A stretch of 64,000 bases of DNA from Cyanomargarita calcarea GSE-NOS-MK-12-04C (lineage in GTDB: Bacteria > Cyanobacteriota > Cyanobacteriia > Cyanobacteriales > Nostocaceae), in contig JAHHGZ010000015.1 in the NCBI GenBank assembly GCA_019359595.1, positions 1-64,000 on the forward strand. The letters run 5' to 3'. Both the position numbers and the translations under genes were made by a program. This document shows positions 25,765 through 32,784 of the stretch, piece after piece. The stretch's first letter is position 1, and each line of letters starts with the position of its first letter. The notes beneath the pieces were generated by a model. The model was given only the letters and a program-made list of their open reading frames with translations. It was not told the origin of the DNA and made no database searches.

Positions 25765-27966
25765 ATGTGTACTTTATACATAGGTTTAATGCGTAAAAAA
25801 AGCAGTCATCTCAAAACTCTAATCTCTATTGGTTGTGTAATTGTATTAACGAATATATTCGCGGGTTTGATATTATACGTCGCTTTAGTAGATAGGAAAG
25901 AATCTTTAATTATTTCCCCTAACAGAGAATCTATTTTTGCTAGTATCGTGATAATCTTTGGAGCGATCGCCTATTTAAGTTGGCGAATTTTCAGAAATCA
26001 GCCAAATCTAAATGGTGCGTTCAAACTAGATAATAGTCAACTTTCTCATCAGGGACTTCAGGAATCACGGTATCAATTATACAAGGTTGTGAGGGACGAA
26101 CTTGAAAATAAATTGTATCAAAAAATACCGAAACAAGGACTTATGCAACTGGAGATTAACGAAACAGATACACTGTCATTGTTATCTAATCCAGACAGAT
26201 TAAGCCTAATCAAAAACAAATTTTCTCATACTAATTGTTTTTGGGTATCTCCCGCTCAAGATAATAATTTATTTCCGAGGTTAGATACAAAAATTTATAA
26301 TATTTTTCATAGAAAACAACGTAAATTATTAATTTTAGGTGATGCTGGATCGGGCAAAACCATAATGCTACAAAAACTCGCACAGATTTTGTTAAATAGA
26401 TTTACTCCAGATAATGAAGAACCGATTCCAGTCATATTTGAGTTAACCTATTGGAACCCTCATCAGAGTATTCAAGATTGGTTAGTTCAAGAACTTAAAT
26501 CTAGGTATAATCTTCAAAAAGACATAGCCGAATATTGGCTGAATACTCGTCAAATACTACCAATTTTAGATAATTTGGATGAGCAGACAAAATCTCAAAA
26601 AGAATGTAGGATTGCTATCAATAATTTTCTTAATCAAAAGGATGATGCTCCCTTAGTTGTATGTTGTCGTTTAAAAGAATATAGTAAAATTGACACTCGG
26701 ATACAACTAAATGTAATCGAGTTAAAACCACTTCCGTTAAAAGAAATAAAGTCATACTTGATACTTGCTAGAAAAGAAGATTTATGGAAGCAGATAAAAA
26801 ATAATAGCGATTTTAAAAAATATGCTCTGTTTCCACTATATGTGAAATTAATAAGTGACATGAACGAACCACTTTCAATAGTTAAAAAACCAGACTTAAT
26901 TTCCCAAGATGCATATAAAAAATATTATTGTGATTGTTTATTAAACAAATATATACAACATCAATTAGCTTCCAGTAAAGTGAAGGAAAGTGATTGTTCT
27001 GTCCTGGATAATCAACTCAAGAAAGAAAATACAGAAAAATGGTTAATTTGGTTAGCTAAAACACTAGAAGAACACAGAATTAAAGATTTTTTAATTGAAC
27101 GAATACAGCCTAATTGGTTAAAGTATGAGCCTCATTTGCTCCGACGATATTTGATTGCATTTGGAATAACCTCAGGATTAATTTATGGTTTAATTTCCGC
27201 TGCAATTATTTCACTATTTAATAAAGAAGACTCAATTTCTCCTGCAATAGTTTCTGGGATTATTTCTGCATTGATTTCTGTATTAATACATGGGGAGGTA
27301 GATGAAATTATTTTATTTGAAGAATTTCAAATATCTTGGGATGAGATAGTCGCATTTTGGAAAAATCCTGTCCAATTATTCCTTTGTGCTTTGATTCCAA
27401 TAATCATTTCACAAATTTTACTTCAATGCTTTATTTCCAACATTCCTTCAGATATTGTAAATATTTTAGCTTGTTCTGGTGTAATTCCAATAATTCTGCG
27501 TAATGATTGGCAGTTAATTGGACAATTAACTGTAATTATACCAATATTTACAACAATATTAATAACCGTAGTTTTCTCAGGAAGAAAAACTGAAATTAAA
27601 AATATAGAAATTCCCAATCAAGGACTAAGAGATTCTTTCGGTAGTGCAGTAATTTTTATGATAATAGCAACTACAGTTGTTTTCAGTTTACATTTAATAA
27701 TCTCCCATTATTTCCAAGAAAATTTTGTTCTAAGACATTCTAGAGTTTTAGGACTTAGTATTGGTATACTCTTTGGCTTGCTATGTGGTGGCTTTGCGAC
27801 CATTCAGCATTACATTCTACGTTTAATTCTCTGCTGGAGTGGTTTTGCTCCTTGGGACTATCCAAAATTTCTAGCTTACGTGGTTGAACGAGGATTAATT
27901 CTGAAAAGAGGTGGACGTTACCGTTTCGTACATCAGTTAATCCGGGAAAGGTTTGTACAAATGTAA
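25765..27966 (+). CDS. NACHT-type STAND ATPase with membrane segments
   Basis: 733 residues. Two N-terminal hydrophobic helices (~17-42, ~57-77) are followed by a soluble NACHT ATPase: Walker A GDAGSGKT (192-199) and Walker B ILPILDNLDE (264-273). After residue ~450 come six or so further membrane helices, and the chain ends in PKFLAYVVERGLILKRGGRYRFVHQLIRERF, the ending typical of cyanobacterial NACHT proteins. STAND ATPases of this kind act as signal-triggered switches, some in antiphage defence; there is no soluble effector domain here, so the membrane parts are the likely output. Codon and base composition are more AT-rich than in shc or hpnB, suggesting later arrival. An ATG at codon 9 is an alternative start. 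Confidence 0.8.
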   Translation: MCTLYIGLMRKKSSHLKTLISIGCVIVLTNIFAGLILYVALVDRKESLIISPNRESIFASIVIIFGAIAYLSWRIFRNQPNLNGAFKLDNSQLSHQGLQESRYQLYKVVRDELENKLYQKIPKQGLMQLEINETDTLSLLSNPDRLSLIKNKFSHTNCFWVSPAQDNNLFPRLDTKIYNIFHRKQRKLLILGDAGSGKTIMLQKLAQILLNRFTPDNEEPIPVIFELTYWNPHQSIQDWLVQELKSRYNLQKDIAEYWLNTRQILPILDNLDEQTKSQKECRIAINNFLNQKDDAPLVVCCRLKEYSKIDTRIQLNVIELKPLPLKEIKSYLILARKEDLWKQIKNNSDFKKYALFPLYVKLISDMNEPLSIVKKPDLISQDAYKKYYCDCLLNKYIQHQLASSKVKESDCSVLDNQLKKENTEKWLIWLAKTLEEHRIKDFLIERIQPNWLKYEPHLLRRYLIAFGITSGLIYGLISAAIISLFNKEDSISPAIVSGIISALISVLIHGEVDEIILFEEFQISWDEIVAFWKNPVQLFLCALIPIIISQILLQCFISNIPSDIVNILACSGVIPIILRNDWQLIGQLTVIIPIFTTILITVVFSGRKTEIKNIEIPNQGLRDSFGSAVIFMIIATTVVFSLHLIISHYFQENFVLRHSRVLGLSIGILFGLLCGGFATIQHYILRLILCWSGFAPWDYPKFLAYVVERGLILKRGGRYRFVHQLIRERFVQM

Positions 27967-27987
27967 TATTATAAATATTAGTAGAAT

Positions 27988-28073
27988 GAAGAAAGAAGGA
28001 AGAAGTTTGGAGATGGGGATTGGAACCCCAACAGAAAACGGACAATTTCTTTCTTGTCGGGGTATTAAACCCC
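27988..28073 (+). repeat. STRR-linked element, second type
   Basis: GAAGGAA-like heptamers begin 22 bases after the NACHT stop. They are followed by a ggggattggaacccc hairpin (28014-28028) and tcggggtattaaacccc (28057-28073). The latter string also follows the STRR array at 23425 (23500-23516), so the two are copies of one composite element. Confidence 0.65.
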
Positions 28074-28096
28074 TTCTCTGAGATAGATAAAGGATA

Positions 28097-28207
28097 GGAC
28101 TTACGCAAAATTGTTTGAAAAGCCTGATTTGTCGTAGTGGTAATTCATGTTGGCGAAGCCATCTTGCAGGGTATTACCACTGCATTGGTTATGTTTTGCG
28201 TAAGTCC
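28097..28207. mobile_element. 111-bp miniature inverted-repeat element with TA target
   Basis: Terminal repeats ggacttacgcaaaa and ttttgcgtaagtcc are perfect over 14 bases, and the element is bordered on each side by TA (28095-28096, 28208-28209), as expected for IS630/Tc1-type MITEs. There is no coding capacity. It lies between the NACHT gene and hpnB, 37 bases before the latter's start. Confidence 0.75.
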
Positions 28208-28244
28208 TAAAGGAAATGGACAAATAACTATTGACTATTAACAA

Positions 28245-29393
28245 ATGATAATTATATTAGGATTAATTTTACCTATAGCTATTTGGCTGTGGCTTTTGTG
28301 CTTTCGTGGGCTGTTTTGGCGATGTGATGAACAATTAGAGAATGAACTGTTAGGGATTGAAAGCCCAAGTATCTGTACTGTAATTCCTGCACGTAATGAA
28401 GCAGATTTATTGCCAGTGACTATGCGATCGCTCTTAAATCAAACTTATTCAGGAACTCTAAATATAGTTTTGGTAGACGACTGTAGCACCGACGGGACAG
28501 CCAAGGTCGCTAGGGAAATTGCGGATGGCTTGGGTAAATTACAGCACTTGCATATTGTTTCTGCTGCGTCCTTACCATCTGGTTGGACGGGTAAACTTTG
28601 GGCAATGCATCAAGGTATTGAGAAAGCTGAAAGTTTTGCACCTGATTATATTTTGCTCACAGATGCTGACATTGAACACGATAAAGATAACCTCCAGCGA
28701 TTAGTTAGTAAAGTGGTACAGCAAGATTTGGATATGGCTTCGGTAATGGTGCGCTTGCGGTGCGAAAGCTTTTGGGAAAAATTTTTGATTCCGGCTTTTG
28801 TGTTTTTCTTTCAGAAACTCTATCCTTTTCGTTGGGTGAATAATCCCGGTAATCCAACTGCTGCTGCTGCGGGAGGTTGTATTTTAATTCGTCGGGAAGT
28901 TTTGGAAGAAATTGGCGGTATTCAGGTTGTCAGACAAGCGTTGATTGATGATTGTGCTTTGGCTGCTGCTGTAAAGTCCAAGGAGCGGAAAATTTGGCTG
29001 GGATTAAGTAATTTAACTTGCAGTCTCCGTCCTTATCCTTCGTTGGAAACGATTTGGAGTATGGTGGCCCGAACTGCGTTTACACAACTTAATTACTCTC
29101 CATTGCTGTTGGTGGGAACCCTGTTGGGGATGATAGTGATATATGTGGTTTTGCCTGTAGGTTTTTTGTTGGGTGCGGTGTTGGGGAGTTGGTGGGTTGT
29201 GATTGTCGGGTTATTTGGTTGGCTGTTGATGACTGTTTGTTATTTGCCGACTATTCGCTTTTATCGGTGTTCTTTTTGGTATGCTTTTTGTCTGCCTGCT
29301 GTGGCATTTCTTTATACTTTGATGACTTTTGATTCGGCTTTGCGTCATTGGCAAGGACGTGGTGGGGCTTGGAAGGGAAGAGTTTATCCTTGA
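28245..29393 (+). CDS. hpnB: HpnB, hopanoid-associated glycosyltransferase
   Basis: 382 residues. One N-terminal membrane helix is followed by a family 2 glycosyltransferase: CTVIPARNEADLLPVTMRSLL, VLVDDCSTDGTA, then ILLTDADIEH (the metal-binding DxD-like motif), and C-terminal membrane helices. Length and the WTGKLWAMHQGIE segment match HpnB. Its acceptor is not established experimentally; gene neighbourhood has always tied it to hopanoids. The stop codon TGA is itself the first part of an STRR array. Confidence 0.9.
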   Translation: MIIILGLILPIAIWLWLLCFRGLFWRCDEQLENELLGIESPSICTVIPARNEADLLPVTMRSLLNQTYSGTLNIVLVDDCSTDGTAKVAREIADGLGKLQHLHIVSAASLPSGWTGKLWAMHQGIEKAESFAPDYILLTDADIEHDKDNLQRLVSKVVQQDLDMASVMVRLRCESFWEKFLIPAFVFFFQKLYPFRWVNNPGNPTAAAAGGCILIRREVLEEIGGIQVVRQALIDDCALAAAVKSKERKIWLGLSNLTCSLRPYPSLETIWSMVARTAFTQLNYSPLLLVGTLLGMIVIYVVLPVGFLLGAVLGSWWVVIVGLFGWLLMTVCYLPTIRFYRCSFWYAFCLPAVAFLYTLMTFDSALRHWQGRGGAWKGRVYP

Positions 29394-29426
29394 AGAAGGA
29401 AGAAGGAAGAAGGAAGAAGGAAGAAG
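29391..29426 (+). repeat. STRR heptamer array overlapping the hpnB stop
   Basis: The units start within the TGA stop codon of hpnB (tgaagaaggaagaagg) and are followed by tttatatatgtggattcag, the same tail as at 23450. Confidence 0.8.
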
Positions 29427-29493
29427 TTTATATATGTGGATTCAGATATGCAAGCAAACTTCTGCTGGTAATTCCTCCACTTCTCAATCACCC

Positions 29494-30090
29494 CTACCCC
29501 TTGACCATCCACACCAAAAAACCAAGAATCTGATCTGCTGGTAGTAGCGGGTAGTCCGTTAGGTCAATTGTTACCGTTTGTCTTTCGAGTTTCATAAACC
29601 GCCATTGAGTACCACTGCTGACAACACCATAAATAGTGGAAATTATATTCTCGGAAGTTTCGTTAAAGCGTTGAGCAGCAACCATCTCCGCCAGACATTG
29701 CCCTAGTCCTTCGTTGAGGTCAGCTTTTTTAGCCTCAGTTACTACAACAACGGGGGCTTCAATAATAAGTTGTTCTGGTGAACGGCTAATCAAGAAGTCA
29801 ACATAGCCAGTTAGGTCACAGGTTAAATCTACATTAAACTCTCGTCCGGAGAATAAACTGATCTGACGATTGAGGATACGTCTTACTTCCTGGAGTACTG
29901 GATAAACAATGGCTTCAGAGCGAGCCTTTTCTGAACCGACAGCAATCGTCCAAGGTAAATCTTCGAGTTCACTCGCCAATCTGGGGCTAGGAGAAATGTA
30001 TTCAATCTCTGGGAAGAACCGAGAACCTTCAACGATAGTCAGATCAAACGCCTTCTTTGCCTTGCTGAGAGTGAACTCACTATATGGCAT
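29494..30090 (-). CDS. Hypothetical protein, possible PD-(D/E)XK nuclease fold
   Basis: 198 residues, soluble. Around residues 110-135 the pattern GYVDFLISRSP..PVVVVTEAKKAD has the D...(E)xK arrangement of PD-(D/E)XK nucleases, and cyanobacteria encode many small proteins of this kind with no known role. The N-terminus (LSKAKKAFDLTIVEGSRFFPEIEYISPSP) and the C-terminal WRFMKLERQTVTID region are conserved-looking but unassigned. It is convergent with hpnB. An enzyme role is inferred only from the motif. Confidence 0.62.
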   Translation of the reverse strand: MPYSEFTLSKAKKAFDLTIVEGSRFFPEIEYISPSPRLASELEDLPWTIAVGSEKARSEAIVYPVLQEVRRILNRQISLFSGREFNVDLTCDLTGYVDFLISRSPEQLIIEAPVVVVTEAKKADLNEGLGQCLAEMVAAQRFNETSENIISTIYGVVSSGTQWRFMKLERQTVTIDLTDYPLLPADQILGFLVWMVKG

Positions 30091-30595
30091 GGAATTTGTC
30101 TGGTGATGACATGGTGACTTATCATTTAGTTTAACTAATATCGATATTTTGGCGTTGCTGAATCCGGGTATGAATTGTTAAATTTACCCTCACCCTAGCC
30201 CTCTGTGCCAAGGGAGAGGCGATAAGAATTAAAAGCTCCCCTCTCCCTCGGCACAGAGGGGCTGGGGGGTGAGGGTAATTCATACCTCAATTCAGCAACG
30301 CCGATATTTTGATGCAATTCGGTTTTTCTAAACTTGACTACGCCATGACCGTAAAACCATGATTGACGTTGGATATAAAGCCCTTGATTACCGATAGTAT
30401 TGGAATTTTGACAAATACAGCACTTTTGAGGTAAATGAGGTGCAGTGCTTAATTTTAAAACTCTTGTGGGGGAGCCAGTGCGTTGCGGGGGTACAGTTTT
30501 GACGTGAGGTCAGATCCCCTACTTTTTAAAGAAGCCGGGGATCTTGCAACTACTCGACTTTTCTGCATTCCTAATTCCTACAAAATAAAAACTTC
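30091..30595. other. Intergenic region holding a MITE and a hairpin
   Basis: Contains the element at 30151-30302 and, at 30512-30544, agatcccct and aggggatct-like arms around a short loop (agatcccctacttttt/gaagccggggatct). The latter is a dispersed repeat also present in inverted form near 39008. No gene is supported. The end should hold the promoter of the oxidoreductase at 30596. Confidence 0.55.
30151..30302. mobile_element. 152-bp miniature inverted-repeat element with 8-bp target duplication
   Basis: Terminal repeats ggcgttgctgaat and attcagcaacgcc (13 perfect bases, similarity continuing ~40 bases inward) are flanked by the direct repeat gatatttt at 30143-30150 and 30303-30310. The interior is a near-palindrome around cccctctccctcggcacag. 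There is no reading frame. Confidence 0.85.
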
Positions 30596-31624
30596 ATGAC
30601 AACAGCAATAAATCGACAATTTAGATTGGCATCTCGTCCAGTTGGCGACATTAAGGAAAGCGATTTTGAGTATAGAGAAGAGCCGATTCCTACTCCGAAA
30701 GAGGGTGAGATTTTAATCCGGAATATATATCTTTCATTAGACCCGACCAACCGGATTTGGATGACCGATGCAGAACAGTATATGCCACCCGTTAAACTAG
30801 GGGAAGTTATGCGTGGTATTACTGTCGGTGTAGTTGAAGAATCGAAAAATCAAAACTTTAAAAAAGGCGATTTTGTTTCCGGGATGCTTGGTTGGCAAGA
30901 TTACGCGATCGCTTTTGGAGATAGTGGTAATTTTATCACGGCATTACCTAACCCTTTATCTGTTCCTTTAACTGCATTTTTATCACCACTTGGTGGTACT
31001 GGTTGTACGGCTTACTTTGGGCTTTTAGATATCGGACAGCCGAAAGCAGGAGAAACTGTGGTAGTCTCAGCGGCATCGGGTGCTGTTGGTTCGATTGTCG
31101 GACAAATTGCTAAAATTAAGGGCTGTCGTGCAGTTGGGATAACTGGTTCGGATGAAAAATGTCAGTGGCTTGTGAATGAACTTGGTTTTGATGCCGCAAT
31201 TAATTATAAAACTGCCGATTTAGATAAAGAACTCGCAGCATCATGTCCCGATGGAATTGATGTTTATTTTGATAATGTTGGTGGTTCAATTCTGGATGCT
31301 GTGCTGAAAAAAATTAATCTCAACGCCCGGATTCCCCTGTGTGGTTTAATCTCAAGTTATAATTCTCAAAAACCTGTTCCTGGTCCATATAATTACAGCC
31401 AAATTCTGATGAAACGCGCTCGGGTTCAAGGATTTATTATCCTCGATTATATCCCCCGATGGTCTGAGGCAATTACAGAAATGGGACAATGGCTGAAAGA
31501 GGGAAAAATTAAATATTCTCTAGAAATTGTTGAGGGGTTGGAAAATGCACCCAAGGCGATTCTAAAACTATTCGACGGCAACAAAAACGGAAAACTAATC
31601 GTGAAAGTTTCAGAACAACCCTAA
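30596..31624 (+). CDS. NADP-dependent zinc-free MDR oxidoreductase (CurA-like)
   Basis: 342 residues. Medium-chain dehydrogenase/reductase with RQFRLASRPVGDIKESDFEYREEPIPTPKEGE split by the usual leaderless N-terminus. It has PLGGTGCTAYFGLLDIGQP, the cofactor loop SAASGAVGSIVGQIAK (AAxGxVG type, NADP) and DVYFDNVGGSILD. It lacks the zinc-binding cysteines and histidines of alcohol dehydrogenases. Known relatives reduce 2-alkenals, leukotriene or curcumin double bonds. It is a single unit inside the hopanoid locus, and I see no reason to link it to hopanoid chemistry. Confidence 0.9.
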   Translation: MTTAINRQFRLASRPVGDIKESDFEYREEPIPTPKEGEILIRNIYLSLDPTNRIWMTDAEQYMPPVKLGEVMRGITVGVVEESKNQNFKKGDFVSGMLGWQDYAIAFGDSGNFITALPNPLSVPLTAFLSPLGGTGCTAYFGLLDIGQPKAGETVVVSAASGAVGSIVGQIAKIKGCRAVGITGSDEKCQWLVNELGFDAAINYKTADLDKELAASCPDGIDVYFDNVGGSILDAVLKKINLNARIPLCGLISSYNSQKPVPGPYNYSQILMKRARVQGFIILDYIPRWSEAITEMGQWLKEGKIKYSLEIVEGLENAPKAILKLFDGNKNGKLIVKVSEQP

Positions 31625-31655
31625 GAGGATGTTGCCCCCGTCCCCCAATTCAAAG

Positions 31656-31839
31656 CAGGGCTGATTCATTCCCTAAAAGGCCTTAAAAATCAAGGGTTCA
31701 GGAGATGAAAAATAAGCAAGGCATTCAATTGGCATTCAATCTTAGGCATCAAAAAGGTCAAAAATTCATGACTTTTGCCCGAATATTTATCGCCAATGGT
31801 ATTGACAAAATACATACCTTGTCGAATGAATCAGCCCTG
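31656..31839. mobile_element. 184-bp miniature inverted-repeat element with 10-bp target duplication
   Basis: Perfect 16-base terminal repeats cagggctgattcattc (31656-31671) and gaatgaatcagccctg (31824-31839) are flanked by identical 10-base direct repeats caattcaaag (31646-31655, 31840-31849). A 10-base duplication is in the range of IS4-group elements, so this is probably a non-autonomous derivative of one. No transposase gene of that kind is in the window. Confidence 0.92.
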
Positions 31840-31901
31840 CAATTCAAAGGGGAGAATAAAATTCAAAGTTGAACATAATTGGGGGCAGGGGGGTTAGGCC
31901 T

Positions 31902-32555
31902 CTACGAACTAAAAAGACTGACGGTAACTTCCTGCAACACTTTCAGCCCCCGCAATGAACCGCGTATTAACTGCACAGCCGCGACAGGTTGACGCATCAT
32001 TGCCAAAGCCAAGGGAAAAGTCTCAAGTTTGCCCTCACGATTGATAGCGGATGTTAAATCTGGCATATTATGATGACAATCATCACTCACAACTCTCACT
32101 GTCGCAACTGGAACTTTCCCCTTACGTAATACCTCCTGGATTAGCGTCCCTTCCATATCGATCACATCCGCATTGTTAGCCTTTCCTAGAGACAGTTTTT
32201 CTGGGGCTGAATGAATAAAGCGATCGCTCGTCCAAGCTGTGACCAAAGAAACCCTCTCTTTTAAATGGTGTTGAATTATGAAGGTGAATTTCTCGTCACT
32301 ATCATCATACAGAACCACATCACCCACCCCATACCGGGGATTCAAACTTCCACACAACCCCATAACTAAAACACTAGATTGACTTAAAAATCCAGTTGAC
32401 AGCCATTCTTCTAAATATTGCTTCACCGATACACCAACAGGAATTGATACAACGGTTGGCTTCTTCCCAGAAACACGACTCAAACCCTGACAAACAGCTT
32501 TATGTTCCGCACCTTGACAAACCAAAATTGCTTCGATAGGTAAAATATTGAACAC
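31902..32555 (-). CDS. hpnG: HpnG-type hopanoid phosphorylase (PNP/UDP family)
   Basis: 217 residues, purine-nucleoside-phosphorylase fold: VMGLCGSLNPRYGVGDVVLYDD near the start, then the active-site NADVIDMEGTLIQEVL and VVSDDCHHNMPDL. HpnG removes adenine from adenosylhopane to give ribosylhopane (as phosphate), right after the HpnH step. Being between hpnB and the RND-hpnA-hpnH run supports this over a 5'-methylthioadenosine nucleosidase. It is transcribed opposite to its neighbours. Confidence 0.83.
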   Translation of the reverse strand: MFNILPIEAILVCQGAEHKAVCQGLSRVSGKKPTVVSIPVGVSVKQYLEEWLSTGFLSQSSVLVMGLCGSLNPRYGVGDVVLYDDSDEKFTFIIQHHLKERVSLVTAWTSDRFIHSAPEKLSLGKANNADVIDMEGTLIQEVLRKGKVPVATVRVVSDDCHHNMPDLTSAINREGKLETFPLALAMMRQPVAAVQLIRGSLRGLKVLQEVTVSLFSS

Positions 32556-32784
32556 TCCTTTTAAAATAGGAAATGACAGTTGTTAGGAGGAGCAAAGGAG
32601 CGGAGTTTTTTTGCTTCCGCACTCCCTCCACTCCCCAGTCCCTAGTTCCTCTAGACAATCGGTAGCTAAAAATTTATTAAAAATGGGTACTTATGCTGAC
32701 AAAAAAGTTAAAACTTAGATAAAGTCTAAGTGTAAGATAAAATCCTTAAGTGCGCAGTTTTGTATAAGGTGCAGTGAGGAATCG

